45,055 nucleotides of DNA from Bacillus sp. MM2020_1 (GTDB lineage: Bacteria; Bacillota; Bacilli; Bacillales; Cytobacillaceae): contig JAANMP010000038.1 of assembly GCA_011250595.1 (NCBI GenBank), forward strand, positions 1 to 45,055, in the 5' to 3' direction. A program made the position numbers and the translations under genes. The notes below the pieces were generated by a model. It was not told the origin of the DNA, did not search any database, and saw only the letters and a list, made by a program, of their open reading frames with translations. Positions 25,648 to 34,436 of this stretch are shown piece by piece (positions within the stretch are counted from its first letter, which is position 1; each line of letters starts with the position of its first letter).

Positions 25648-27468
25648 TCAGTATACGTCACGCTGATAACGTTTTTGCTGCTGCATCTCAGCAAGATATT
25701 CTCCTGCTTTTTCACGGCTCATACCGCCTTCTTTTTCAATGATCTCAATTAAAGTAGTATGGACGTCATGCGCCATGTGTTTTTCATCTCCGCAAATATA
25801 CAGGTGAGCACCCTCTTGAAGCCACTCAAATAGCTCTTTACTGTGCTCTAGCATGCGATGCTGTACATATACTTTTTCATCTGTATCACGAGAAAAGGCC
25901 ACATCCATTTTCGTTAACGCACCCGTTTTCAACCACTTTTGCCATTCGGTTTGATAAAGGAAATCCGTCACAAAATGCTGGTCTCCAAAGAACATCCATG
26001 ATTTTCCTTCCGCTCCGATTTCCTCACGTTCTTGCATAAAGGAGCGAAACGGTGCTGCACCTGTTCCAGGACCAACCATGATGATTGGAGTGACTGAATT
26101 TTGTGGCAGCTTAAAGTTTTCATTATGCTGAATGTACACAGGTACTGTATCGCCCGGCTGCAAACGTTCCGATGCTAAAATAGAACAAACGCCTTTTCGT
26201 TCACGCCCGTGTGCCTCATAACGAACCGCACCGATCGTTAAATGAACTTCTTCAGGATTTGCTGTTAAGCTGCTCGCTATCGAATATAGACGAGACGGCA
26301 TCTTTCGCAGAATGGAGATAAATTCTTGTGCTGCGCCGATCCAAGGAGTAAAATCACGTACTAAATCAAGTAAATCGCGTCCTTCAAGGTACTGTTTTAA
26401 TTGTTCTTCATTCCCCGCTGCCAGAAGGTCCTGCAACTTCTCATTTGCAGAAAGCGGTGCTACCTTCTCAAGAAGTGGTTTGGTCAAAGTAGTTATTTCA
26501 AAGTGTGATAGGAGCGCATCTTGAAGTGAAAGAACTTCTCCCTTTTTACTTACAATTACTTGTTGTTCCGGATCCCAGTTCATTTCTTCCAGAAGTAATT
26601 GAACAAGCTCAGGATCATTCGCCGGGTAAATACCAAGACTATCCCCTGGTTCAAATGTAAGCCCGGAACCTTCGAGTGATAATTCGAGGTGTCGTGTTTC
26701 TTTATTCGAGCCGCGACCGTTCAGATTAATATTTTCCAGCACTTCAGCCTTAAATGGATTGGTTCTGGAATACGTTGACTCAACAAGTTGTGATGCTTGT
26801 TCCGGTTCTGGAACTGCACTACCGCCCTCAGCTTCATTTAAGCCGTTAAGAACACCAGCCAACCATTCGGCTGCAGGCTCATCATAATCAAGGTCGCAAT
26901 CAAAACGAGGATATAGCCTTGTACCACCAAGTTCCCCAAGCCGTGTATCAAAGTCTTTACCCGTTTGACAGAAAAACTCATACGAGCTGTCTCCCAGCGC
27001 CAAAACGGAGTAACGAAGATTTTCAAGCTTTGGAGCCCGCTTACCATGAAGAAACTCATGAAATGACAATGCGTTGTCCGGTGGATCACCTTCTCCATGG
27101 GTACTCGCGACAATCAGCAGGTTTTGGACCTTTTTTAAATTGTTAGCTTTAAAATCGCTCATCGACTGGATTGTTACTTGAAAGCCCTCTCCCTCAAGTT
27201 TTTTGCCCGCCGTCTTAGCAAGACCCTGAGCGTTACCGGTCTGTGAGCCAAAAAGAATGGTCACATCTTTTGAAACAGTTGGGGCGGTAATCCCAACAGG
27301 ACGATCTGCCACTTGGACATTTCCTGATCCGGGAACCGAAGCAAATTGGGCCGCTGCCAAAAACCCGCTCAACCAGACTTTTTGAGATTCTGTCAAGGTA
27401 GGGAGAATACGGTTGAGGAGCTCTGCCTGCTCCTGATTAAAAGGACTGTTCAATACTTGAAGTTGCAC
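25648..27468 (-). CDS. cysJ: Assimilatory sulfite reductase flavoprotein subunit
   Basis: NADPH-dependent flavoprotein of about 606 residues that delivers electrons to CysI. Domains in order are a short leader; a flavodoxin-like FMN domain (about residues 60-200, with ILFGSQTGNAQGLAKTAG and STHGEGDPPDNALSFHEFL); an FAD domain (RLYSIASSLTANPEEVHLT and GVCSILASERLQPGD); and an NADPH domain (MVGPGTGAAPFRSFMQERE and YICGDEKHMAHDVH). The GTG at 27468 has GAGGTGG six bases upstream and yields MQLQVLNSPFNQEQAELLNR, as in B. subtilis YvgR. The frame stays open to 27483. It is the first gene of cysJI with a clear promoter. Confidence 0.97.
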   Translation of the reverse strand: MQLQVLNSPFNQEQAELLNRILPTLTESQKVWLSGFLAAAQFASVPGSGNVQVADRPVGITAPTVSKDVTILFGSQTGNAQGLAKTAGKKLEGEGFQVTIQSMSDFKANNLKKVQNLLIVASTHGEGDPPDNALSFHEFLHGKRAPKLENLRYSVLALGDSSYEFFCQTGKDFDTRLGELGGTRLYPRFDCDLDYDEPAAEWLAGVLNGLNEAEGGSAVPEPEQASQLVESTYSRTNPFKAEVLENINLNGRGSNKETRHLELSLEGSGLTFEPGDSLGIYPANDPELVQLLLEEMNWDPEQQVIVSKKGEVLSLQDALLSHFEITTLTKPLLEKVAPLSANEKLQDLLAAGNEEQLKQYLEGRDLLDLVRDFTPWIGAAQEFISILRKMPSRLYSIASSLTANPEEVHLTIGAVRYEAHGRERKGVCSILASERLQPGDTVPVYIQHNENFKLPQNSVTPIIMVGPGTGAAPFRSFMQEREEIGAEGKSWMFFGDQHFVTDFLYQTEWQKWLKTGALTKMDVAFSRDTDEKVYVQHRMLEHSKELFEWLQEGAHLYICGDEKHMAHDVHTTLIEIIEKEGGMSREKAGEYLAEMQQQKRYQRDVY

Positions 27469-27576
27469 CAAAATCCACCTCACAAAGGATAATTAACTTA
27501 TCGTGATCATTTATTTATCATGACTTTTTTAAAAATCTTACAATACAAACTTTTCAGTCAAAAAATGATTAATATA

Positions 27577-27605
27577 ATAATAGTTTTACTATTCCTATAA
27601 GTCAA
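27577..27605 (-). promoter_or_regulatory. cysJI promoter with overlapping dyad
   Basis: On the minus strand TTGACT (27605-27600), 17 bases, then TATTAT (27582-27577). A perfect inverted repeat, AATAGT-TTT-ACTATT (27579-27593), covers the spacer and the -10 and is a candidate operator. In Bacillus, CysL activates and CymR represses sulfur genes. Which regulator acts here is not shown. Confidence 0.6.
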
Positions 27606-27689
27606 GTCGGTTTTAATGATTTAATCCATTAAAATCAAATTTAAATCTTTTTTATTGATGCGTTTTTGATTATTGCCCTATTTATTAAT

Positions 27690-27741
27690 GGAGTAACGCA
27701 CGGGACAATTCCCATATGGGCTCTTGTCCGGTGCTCACTCC
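27690..27741. repeat. Long structured hairpin between ftsZ and cysJ
   Basis: A 52-base imperfect inverted repeat. GGAGT pairs with ACTCC at the ends, GTGC-type and GGACAA/TTGTCC segments pair inside, and CCCATATGGG forms the tip. Neither strand has a proper T run after it, so it is a poor terminator. It could be an ftsZ mRNA 3' structure or a short mobile-element relic. Confidence 0.55.
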
Positions 27742-27765
27742 TCACTAAGCAGGGTTTTAGAATGA

Positions 27766-28935
27766 CTATCTATTTCTTTTGTTTCGGTTGCGCAAAAACG
27801 TCGGGATGTCGAGAGACTCTTCCGGTTCCTGTCCATATGGTCCTTTATCATATTCAGGTTCTTCATGTCTCACCTGTTCATATCGAGGTTGTTCATGTCT
27901 AGGTTGTTCATGTCTAGGTTGGGACTGTATTTGTGTTCTTTCCTTTGAAGGCTGAGTGGACGATTTAATCGTTCGTGTCTGTCTTTCTTCAAAGCCGGTT
28001 GCAATCACTGTAATCATTATTTCATTTTTAAAATTTTCGTTAATAATGGAGCCAAAGATCATATTTAATTCTTTATCTGCTGCAGAAGCGACAAGATCGG
28101 CTGCTTCTTGCACCTCATAAAGACTTAAATCTTTCCCGCCGGTGATATTCATGAGGATTCCTTGTGCCCCGTCAATCGAAGTTTCTAATAATGGACTGGA
28201 AATAGCCTTTTTTGCTGCTTCAACCGCGCGCCCTTCTCCTTTGGCAACCCCTATGCCCATTAAGGCTGTCCCTTGATTACTCATAATCGTCTTCACGTCT
28301 GCAAAATCCAAATTGATTAAACCTGGGACTGCAATTAAATCCGAAATACCTTGAACCCCTTGGCGAAGGACATTATCCGCTTCCCGGAACGCTTCAATCA
28401 TCGGTGTTCTTTTGTCAACAATTTGCAACAGGCGATCATTAGGAACAATAATTAACGTATCTACCGCATCACTCATTAACTCAATTCCATTTGCCGCATT
28501 TTGAGCTCGTTTACGTCCTTCAAAACCAAACGGACGAGTAACCACACCGATTGTCAACGCCCCAATCGCGCGCGAAATTTCAGCAATCGCTGGTGCAGCG
28601 CCAGTTCCTGTACCACCGCCCATACCAGCTGTAACGAAAACCATGTCCGCTCCTTTTAGTACATCCTCCAACTGCCTTCTACTTTCTTCAACCGCTTTTC
28701 TGCCAACTTCCGGATTCGCACCTGCCCCTAAACCTCTTGTCAATTGTGCACCGATTTGCATTTTGATTTCTGCTTTTGAAAGGTTAAGAGCTTGAGCATC
28801 TGTATTTACCGCGATAAACTCGACACCTTGAACTCCACCTTCAATCATACGATTAACAGCATTATTCCCTCCGCCGCCAACACCAATTACTTTAATTCTA
28901 GCAACCTGATCTATATTCATGTCAAAATCCCACAT
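27766..28935 (-). CDS. ftsZ: Cell division protein FtsZ, outside a division gene cluster
   Basis: Tubulin-like GTPase of 389 residues that forms the division ring. All key elements are present: [32 protein letters not shown], the tubulin signature [14 protein letters not shown], and the catalytic T7 loop [18 protein letters not shown]. The C-terminal peptide [15 protein letters not shown], which binds FtsA and SepF, is intact. The linker holds a tandem RHEQP-type repeat of about four units. GAGGAGG precedes the ATG at 28935. Normally ftsZ follows ftsA in the dcw cluster. Here it stands alone between cysJI and a membrane protein gene, and its core differs from B. subtilis FtsZ at many positions (for example [20 protein letters not shown]), so it may be a second paralogue. 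Confidence 0.95.
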   Translation of the reverse strand: MWDFDMNIDQVARIKVIGVGGGGNNAVNRMIEGGVQGVEFIAVNTDAQALNLSKAEIKMQIGAQLTRGLGAGANPEVGRKAVEESRRQLEDVLKGADMVFVTAGMGGGTGTGAAPAIAEISRAIGALTIGVVTRPFGFEGRKRAQNAANGIELMSDAVDTLIIVPNDRLLQIVDKRTPMIEAFREADNVLRQGVQGISDLIAVPGLINLDFADVKTIMSNQGTALMGIGVAKGEGRAVEAAKKAISSPLLETSIDGAQGILMNITGGKDLSLYEVQEAADLVASAADKELNMIFGSIINENFKNEIMITVIATGFEERQTRTIKSSTQPSKERTQIQSQPRHEQPRHEQPRYEQVRHEEPEYDKGPYGQEPEESLDIPTFLRNRNKRNR

Positions 28936-29394
28936 ATTAATCCTCCTCATCCAGCGTTTATTGCTTTATTATTTTAAAATAATCGTAGACTTCTTCTAAA
29001 AATTCGTAAAACTCTAGCAATGGATTGAGATAGATTAATTGACTAATCTAATCTTCTGTCCTATGTATATTTAATTGCTTATTCGTATTTTAACAAAATA
29101 ATCAATGATTTAATATAGTTTGCTAACACTCAATTCAGATAAATTTGTTGAAATATGTAGAAATTTTTCTCATAAATGTAAAATTAATAATAACCAAAAG
29201 AGGAAGTAGTTCTTTTGCAGTGCTTCTAATGATATATTGAGTAAAACCAGTGATAGGATGGCTATATCATAGTTATATCATAATGCTAGCACTATGATAT
29301 ATCGGCCTAGCACAGGTATAAAAAAATACCTTTAATGCAGCAGTTACGCTTGCCGCATTAAAGGTACTTTGATTAGTAACGTGAGATATTGTAT
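28936..29394. other. About 460-base intergenic region upstream of ftsZ
   Basis: It contains the ftsZ promoter region, where no single promoter stands out; TTGTTA-17-TAAATA near 29070-29100 on the minus strand is one option. A dyad AGATTA-ATTGAC-TAATCT lies at 29032-29049. An inverted pair TATATCATAGT (29263-29273) and ACTATGATATA (29291-29301) follows, then the terminator at 29321-29366. I see no gene in it. Confidence 0.5.
29321..29366 (-). terminator. Terminator of the 29395-29850 membrane protein gene
   Basis: TACCTTTAATGC and GCATTAAAGGTA form a perfect 12-bp stem (29327-29338 with 29355-29366). TTTTTTTATACC follows on the minus strand. Confidence 0.92.
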
Positions 29395-29850
29395 TTAATG
29401 TGCATGTGAATCGTGGCGGCCGCTAAAACTCTTCCAGTTATTATGGTACCGGGCTTCCAACAAAAATCCAATCAGCATTTCAATTAGTCCAACCCCCATA
29501 AATGCCGGTTGAAGCCAGCTTTGCCAGCCGATCCAATAAACTTGAGCGCCGATCCAAATCAACATCACTGCTCCAAGTAACAAGACCCCTACACCTGCAT
29601 AACGATAATTGAAAAATAATAATAGCGCTGCAATAATGCTTAGGACCCCATTAGCTACCAGTAGAATGATCCCTGGGATAAAGAAGTCTTTAAATGGACT
29701 ATCTTTCAATAAATCCACTGTCATACTTAGCCTGCTGCCATCTGGACTTACGATAAACATCATTCCACAGAGAATTGCACCAGCACCGATAAACAATAAG
29801 AAATCAGCAGTAACAAACCTTAATGCCTTACTCGTTTTCATGTTCCCCAT
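29395..29850 (-). CDS. Four-helix membrane protein of unknown function
   Basis: A small integral membrane protein of about 151 residues. Hydrophobic segments lie at roughly 14-35, 54-78, 80-101 and 107-126. The C-terminus is histidine-rich (GRHDSHAH), and the N-terminus is basic (MGNMKTSKALRF). The layout resembles small DoxX-like or DUF-type Bacillus membrane proteins, but I cannot place it in a family. The start is uncertain. ATG at 29850, ATG at 29841 (with GGGGA close by) and a TTG at 29889 all read in frame. It is a single gene with a strong terminator, lying between ftsZ and the DinB gene. Confidence 0.75.
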   Translation of the reverse strand: MGNMKTSKALRFVTADFLLFIGAGAILCGMMFIVSPDGSRLSMTVDLLKDSPFKDFFIPGIILLVANGVLSIIAALLLFFNYRYAGVGVLLLGAVMLIWIGAQVYWIGWQSWLQPAFMGVGLIEMLIGFLLEARYHNNWKSFSGRHDSHAH

Positions 29851-29989
29851 CTTCTTTCGATTTGATTTGGAAAATCGTCGTCGAAACAAAGAGAGTTATT
29901 CTATCCGTCTATATTATACTATTTTTGTTAAAAAAAGGAAAGGAATAGAGTGTTTCTGTCACTCTTGGAAGGATGAGATGATTGAGACA

Positions 29990-30017
29990 CAAAAAGCACA
30001 CTTAGGTTAAGTGTGCT
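29990..30017 (-). terminator. Terminator of the DinB-family gene
   Basis: AGCACACTTA (29995-30004) and TAAGTGTGCT (30008-30017) form the stem, and the minus strand continues TTTTTG. Confidence 0.88.
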
Positions 30018-30044
30018 CGAGCGAGAACTGAACTGTATGTACTT

Positions 30045-30548
30045 TTATAACGCCGGGGCTTCCATCCCCATTTGGCTCCATTCGTCTCTTGATGGACCAT
30101 ACACTCCAGGGACATTCAATCCAGCTTGGCGCATTAGAACGGTCATTTGGCCGCGGTGATGGATAATATGTTTAATCAATAGATCAAGCGTTACTGCTTT
30201 GGGCATATCCATCCCAAACACATTTTTCATTTCTTTCAAAGAAGCGTCAGTCCATTGCTGCTTAACAGCGTCAATTGTGTCGGCACTAACCTTTCGAAAA
30301 GTGTCCGCGATTTGCTTTGCCGAGGACGGGACAGCATTTGAGTTTTCCACATTTTCAACAGTAATTCCAAATTCATTCAGCATTTCAGGTGTACTTGTTA
30401 CAACATGCCATGCAATTCTCCCTAATGTACGGTCGTCTTGTGATACCGCTTGTTGGAGTGAACCATTTGTTAATACATCCAAAACCTTTTGCGTAGAAGC
30501 TGCTTCTTGATTCCAATCCATAATAAATTCAGATATAGAATTATACAT
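30045..30548 (-). CDS. DinB-family four-helix metal-binding protein
   Basis: A 167-residue DinB/YfiT-like protein. Members hold a metal ion with three histidines, here likely in LGRIAWHVV near residue 47 and the pair in KHIIHHRGQMTVLMRQAG near residue 130. The latter is the signature of the family, and several members are thiol-dependent transferases such as bacillithiol S-transferases. The end (YGPSRDEWSQMG) also fits. GGAGG lies before the tandem ATGs at 30551 and 30548; the second has the better spacing. The gene stands alone with its own terminator. Its substrate is unknown. Confidence 0.88.
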   Translation of the reverse strand: MYNSISEFIMDWNQEAASTQKVLDVLTNGSLQQAVSQDDRTLGRIAWHVVTSTPEMLNEFGITVENVENSNAVPSSAKQIADTFRKVSADTIDAVKQQWTDASLKEMKNVFGMDMPKAVTLDLLIKHIIHHRGQMTVLMRQAGLNVPGVYGPSRDEWSQMGMEAPAL

Positions 30549-30646
30549 CATTCATTCCTCCAATTTTCAACTGTTTTTCATTAAAAGTATATCATCGTTA
30601 CTTTAGGTAGCAAAATTTTCCACTGAAAAAGTTTTCGAAAATATTC

Positions 30647-31183
30647 CTAATACTCCTCCACAGTGGAAATATGAGGTAAATTGCGATACTTTTGGGCATA
30701 GTCAATCCCATAACCGACAATAAATTCATCCGGAATCACAAAGCCAACATAATCGACTGGCAACTCAACTTTTCTTCTTTCAGGTTTATCTAACAGAGTG
30801 CAAATCTTAATTTGTTTCGGTTTGTGTGTTTTCAAATGATCACGTAAAAAATGTAGTGTTAGCCCGCTGTCGATAATATCCTCAACAACCACTACATTCT
30901 GATTGGTAATATTCGCATCCAGGTCCTTCAATAGCCTTACTTTCCCGGTTGACTCTGTTTCATCACCATAGCTCGATACAGAGATGAAATCTATTTTAAT
31001 ATCCCCCTTCATTTCACGAATTAGATCTGCAGCGAAAACAAAAGAACCCTTTAAGACAACAATAAGGACAATTGCTTCATTATTAAAATCACTTTCAATT
31101 TGCTCTGCTAATTCCTTCACTCGATCTTTAATTGCTGTTTCGGATATCATCACATCTTTAATCCTGTATGCCAAATAATCCAC
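30647..31183 (-). CDS. Hypoxanthine-guanine phosphoribosyltransferase, stand-alone copy
   Basis: Purine salvage enzyme of 175-178 residues that joins hypoxanthine or guanine with PRPP. The PRPP loop is VVVVEDIIDSGLTL. The flexible loop region is FISVSSYGDETESTGKV, and the base-binding end is VDYVGFVIPDEFIVGYGIDY, closing with QKYRNLPHI. GTG at 31183 lies against the ribosome site. A TTG at 31174 after GGGTGG has better spacing and gives MAYRIKDVMIS, similar to the usual N-terminus. In Bacillus the main hprT gene lies between tilS and ftsH. Here neither is present, so this is probably an extra paralogue. It follows adhE's terminator. Confidence 0.93.
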   Translation of the reverse strand: MDYLAYRIKDVMISETAIKDRVKELAEQIESDFNNEAIVLIVVLKGSFVFAADLIREMKGDIKIDFISVSSYGDETESTGKVRLLKDLDANITNQNVVVVEDIIDSGLTLHFLRDHLKTHKPKQIKICTLLDKPERRKVELPVDYVGFVIPDEFIVGYGIDYAQKYRNLPHISTVEEY

Positions 31184-31189
31184 CCTCTT

Positions 31190-31244
31190 CTAAAAAGTAA
31201 AAAGCCAATACGAAAAACCAATTAGTTTGATTTTTCGTATTGGC
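31190..31244 (-). terminator. Terminator of adhE
   Basis: GCCAATACGAAAAA (31204-31217) and TTTTTCGTATTGGC (31231-31244) form a 14-bp stem. The minus strand continues TTTTTACTTTTTAG. It begins nine bases after the adhE stop. Confidence 0.9.
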
Positions 31245-31252
31245 AAAGATTA

Positions 31253-33856
31253 TTATACCCCTTTATAAGCTTGGCGGTAAATTTCAGCTAATTCAGTAAC
31301 TAATGGAAGCTTAGGATTGGCAGTGGTACATTGGTCTTCAAATGCCCGGTCTGCTAAGTAATCAACCTTGCTTTCGAATGCGGCTTTATTAATATTATTT
31401 GCTTCAAGGCTCATTGGAACTTCAAGTTCTTTTGCCAATTTAATAATGGCTTGAACCAGACTATCTACACCTTCCTCAGTAGTGCTTGCAGGTAAACCTA
31501 GTATTCTAGCGATTTCAGCATAACGTTTGTCAGCTTTGAAATGATTGTACTTCGGAAAGGCAGTGAATTTCTTCGGTTTGGTTGCATTATAGCGAATAAC
31601 ATGCGGCATAAGCACAGCATTCGCCCGTCCGTGTGCAATATGGAATTCTGCTCCGAGCTTATGAGCAAGACTATGGTTAATTCCTAAAAATGCATTTGCA
31701 AAGGCCATCCCGGCAATGGTTGAAGCATTATGAACCTTTTCACGAGCTTCTTCATCCTGACCGTTTTTGTAGGCTCTTGGTAGGTACTCAAATACAAGCT
31801 GGATTGCTTTAATGGCAAGACCATCAGTAAAATCATTAGCCATACAAGAGACATAAGCTTCAATCGCGTGTGTCAATACATCCAATCCTGTATCAGCGGT
31901 AATATGTTTAGGCACCGTCATTACAAACTGCGGATCGATAATGGCTACGTCAGGAGTCAATTCATAATCAGCAAGCGGATATTTAATATTTGCCTCTTTA
32001 TCCGTAATTACCGAGAATGATGTTACTTCCGAGCCTGTTCCAGAAGTGGTAGGAATGGCTACAAATTGTGCCCTTTGGCCGAGATTCGGATATTTAACAA
32101 TTCGTTTTCGAATATCTAAGAATTTTTGTTTTAAGCCAAAGAATTCTGTATCTGGATGTTCATAGAACAGCCACATCCCTTTGGCCGCATCCATTGCGGA
32201 ACCGCCGCCTAATGCAATGATAACATCTGGCTGGAAGTTAGCCATCATTTCTGCACCCTTCATCACGGTTTCAATCGATGGATCTGGTTCAACCTCTGAG
32301 AAAATTTCACAGTGAACATAATCTTGACGCTTTCTTAAATAATACAGAACTTTATCAACATAGCCTAATTTCACCATTCCAGGGTCGGTTACAATAAATG
32401 CTTTTGATATTTTCGGCATTTTTGCAAGATATTGTGTTGAATTTTTCTCGAAATAAATTTTAGATGGTACTTTAAACCATTGCATATTAATATTCCTTTT
32501 CGCCACTTTTTTAATATTGATTAAGTGAATAGTACCCACGTTCGTAGAGACAGAGTTTCCTCCATACGTACCGCATCCGAGGGTTAAGGACGGCATATAG
32601 GCATTGTAAATATCACCGATCGCACCTTGTGATGATGGAGCATTGACAATAATGCGTCCCGCTCTCATCCGTAGGCCAAACTTTTTAATCACCGTTTGGT
32701 CGGTAGTATGAATCACAGCTGAGTGACCTAACCCGCCAAAGTCCAACATTTCTTCTGCTCTTTTTAATCCTTCCTCAACCCCGTTTACCTTGTAACAAGC
32801 AAGCACTGGGCTCAATTTTTCCCTTGAAAGTGGGTATCCTGGACCGACACCTTTTAATTCTGCGATAAGGATCTTTGTATCATCAGGAACCTTTACTCCT
32901 GCCAACTGTGCAATTTTTGAAGCAGCCATCCCAACAATTACTGGATTAACTGCACAGGATTGTTCATTAATGACTAATTTTTCAACCTTTGCTTTTTCTT
33001 CTTCAGTTAGAAAGTAACAATTATTGGAAATCATTTCTTTTTTTACATCGTCGTATATTTCTTTATCAATAATGACTGCTTGTTCGGAAGCACAAATCAT
33101 CCCATTGTCGAACGTTTTCGATAAAATCAAGTCATTTACTGCTTGATGAAGATTTGCTGTTTTTTCAATATAACAAGGGACATTTCCTGGTCCTACACCT
33201 AGAGCAGGCTTACCTGAACTGTAAGCAGATTTCACCATTCCCGCACCGCCGGTAGCTAGAATTAACGAAATTTTTGAGTGGTTCATTAAGGCTTGTGTTG
33301 CTTCAAGCGATGGTGTTTCAATCCATTGGATGCAATTTTCTGGCGCTCCTGCCTTAATAGCTGCATCTCTAAGCACTCTGGCTGCTTCACTACTGCATTT
33401 CTGTGCTGATGGATGGAAAGCAAAAATGATTGGATTTCTTGTTTTTATCGAAATGAGTGCTTTAAACATGGTTGTTGATGTTGGGTTGGTTACAGGTGTT
33501 ACTCCGGCAATAACCCCGACCGGTTCCGCAATTTCAATCATTCCTTCGTGTTCATTTTCGTTAATGATACCAACTGTTTTATCATACTTGATATTATGAT
33601 ATACATATTCGGTCGCAAACATGTTTTTGATAATTTTATCTTCGTAAACGCCTCGTCCTGTTTCTTCAACGGCAAGCTTTGCAAGCTGCATATGTTGGTC
33701 AAGACCCGCTAAGGCCATTTCTTTGACAATAACATTAATCATATCTTGATCAAAGGTGCGGAACTCACCCAATGCTTTAAGGCCGTTTTCCACCAATACG
33801 TTAACCATTTTTGTTACATCTTGCTTTTCTTTAACTGCCTTTTCTACTACTGCCAT
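31253..33856 (-). CDS. adhE: Bifunctional acetaldehyde-CoA / alcohol dehydrogenase
   Basis: Fermentative enzyme of 867 residues that turns acetyl-CoA into ethanol and reoxidises two NADH. The N-terminal half (about 1-440) is an aldehyde dehydrogenase with the catalytic cysteine in FDNGMICASEQAVI and NAD-site sequence GVGPGNVP. The C-terminal half (about 455-867) is an iron-dependent alcohol dehydrogenase with ALGGGSAMDAAKGMW, PTTSGTGSEVTSFSV, GLDVLTHAIEAYVSC and SLAHKLGAEFHIAHGRANAV, which supply the iron ligands. Size is normal for the spirosome-forming AdhE. GGAGG lies seven bases before the ATG. Two Rex operators stand in its leader, so it is expected to be induced when NADH rises without oxygen. 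Confidence 0.97.
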   Translation of the reverse strand: MAVVEKAVKEKQDVTKMVNVLVENGLKALGEFRTFDQDMINVIVKEMALAGLDQHMQLAKLAVEETGRGVYEDKIIKNMFATEYVYHNIKYDKTVGIINENEHEGMIEIAEPVGVIAGVTPVTNPTSTTMFKALISIKTRNPIIFAFHPSAQKCSSEAARVLRDAAIKAGAPENCIQWIETPSLEATQALMNHSKISLILATGGAGMVKSAYSSGKPALGVGPGNVPCYIEKTANLHQAVNDLILSKTFDNGMICASEQAVIIDKEIYDDVKKEMISNNCYFLTEEEKAKVEKLVINEQSCAVNPVIVGMAASKIAQLAGVKVPDDTKILIAELKGVGPGYPLSREKLSPVLACYKVNGVEEGLKRAEEMLDFGGLGHSAVIHTTDQTVIKKFGLRMRAGRIIVNAPSSQGAIGDIYNAYMPSLTLGCGTYGGNSVSTNVGTIHLINIKKVAKRNINMQWFKVPSKIYFEKNSTQYLAKMPKISKAFIVTDPGMVKLGYVDKVLYYLRKRQDYVHCEIFSEVEPDPSIETVMKGAEMMANFQPDVIIALGGGSAMDAAKGMWLFYEHPDTEFFGLKQKFLDIRKRIVKYPNLGQRAQFVAIPTTSGTGSEVTSFSVITDKEANIKYPLADYELTPDVAIIDPQFVMTVPKHITADTGLDVLTHAIEAYVSCMANDFTDGLAIKAIQLVFEYLPRAYKNGQDEEAREKVHNASTIAGMAFANAFLGINHSLAHKLGAEFHIAHGRANAVLMPHVIRYNATKPKKFTAFPKYNHFKADKRYAEIARILGLPASTTEEGVDSLVQAIIKLAKELEVPMSLEANNINKAAFESKVDYLADRAFEDQCTTANPKLPLVTELAEIYRQAYKGV

Positions 33857-33882
33857 AGTAATACCTCCATTTGATTAAGTGT

Positions 33883-33900
33883 TTGTGAAGTTTTTCACAA
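33883..33900. promoter_or_regulatory. Rex operator, perfect match
   Basis: TTGTGAAGTTTTTCACAA matches TTGTGAA-N4-TTCACAA exactly. It lies 27 bases before the adhE start codon. Confidence 0.88.
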
Positions 33901-33950
33901 GTTTCTTTAAAAAAATATCGTCTGGTATTTTATCTGGGTGTCTTAAATAT

Positions 33951-33968
33951 TTGTGAAACATTTCACAT
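33951..33968. promoter_or_regulatory. Rex operator, second copy
   Basis: TTGTGAAACATTTCACAT matches the Rex consensus with one mismatch at the last base. It lies just downstream of the predicted adhE promoter. Confidence 0.82.
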
Positions 33969-33982
33969 AATTAGTAAAAAAA

Positions 33983-34012
33983 ATAATAAAACTCCAATTG
34001 ACTATTGTGCAA
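33983..34012 (-). promoter_or_regulatory. Predicted adhE promoter
   Basis: On the minus strand TTGCAC (34012-34007), 18 bases, then TATTAT (33988-33983). It lies just before the two Rex sites. Confidence 0.5.
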
Positions 34013-34016
34013 ATTA

Positions 34017-34244
34017 CTATTCACAGACAGGATTTCGAGGAATCTTTTCAAATAAAATGTCATTAAGAACCTTCGAATACTTTTTAACCATGATCACATA
34101 ATTTACGGTCCAGATATACTCGGGGATTTCTTCATTGTCTTTAAAATACATCGCCTCAAATTCGTCCCCAACTGCTTCTTCAAATGTTTTTAGGGAATAA
34201 GTTTCAGAATCGGTAGAGAAGGTTCTCCATTCACAAACCATCAT
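34017..34244 (-). CDS. Small protein upstream of adhE, function unknown
   Basis: A 75-residue acidic cytoplasmic protein I do not recognise. It begins MMVCEWRTFSTDSETYSLKT and ends with KIPRNPVCE, with one cysteine near each end. The middle (AMYFKDNEEIPEYIWTVNYV) looks like beta strands. AAGGAG lies nine bases before the ATG at 34244. The upstream region has a -10, a perfect cre site directly after it and a Rex-like dyad further down, so expression should respond to glucose and to NADH. No terminator separates it from adhE, so readthrough into adhE is possible. The regulation ties it to fermentation; its function is open. Confidence 0.75.
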   Translation of the reverse strand: MMVCEWRTFSTDSETYSLKTFEEAVGDEFEAMYFKDNEEIPEYIWTVNYVIMVKKYSKVLNDILFEKIPRNPVCE

Positions 34245-34302
34245 GTCTTATCACTCCTTGTTTCTTTATGGATTTATCATAGCATGAATTTTAGATAATA
34301 GT

Positions 34303-34320
34303 TTGTGAAGTATTGAACAA
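34303..34320. promoter_or_regulatory. Rex-like dyad before the small gene
   Basis: TTGTGAAGTATTGAACAA has a perfect left half and two mismatches in the right half of the Rex consensus. It lies about 60 bases before the start codon at 34244. Confidence 0.5.
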
Positions 34321-34414
34321 AGTGTGAAAAGTGGCCTGTTTTGCTAAAAATAGGTCCAAGTCCTTATAAATCAGTGTTTTTAATGATGATATCGGCATAT
34401 AAATTAATTTGCAT

Positions 34415-34428
34415 TGAAAACGTTTACA
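34415..34428. promoter_or_regulatory. CcpA (cre) site, perfect match
   Basis: TGAAAACGTTTACA fits the consensus TGWAARCGYTWNCW at all 14 positions. It begins about nine bases after the -10 at 34437, a roadblock position. Confidence 0.8.
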
Positions 34429-34436
34429 TTTATTTT

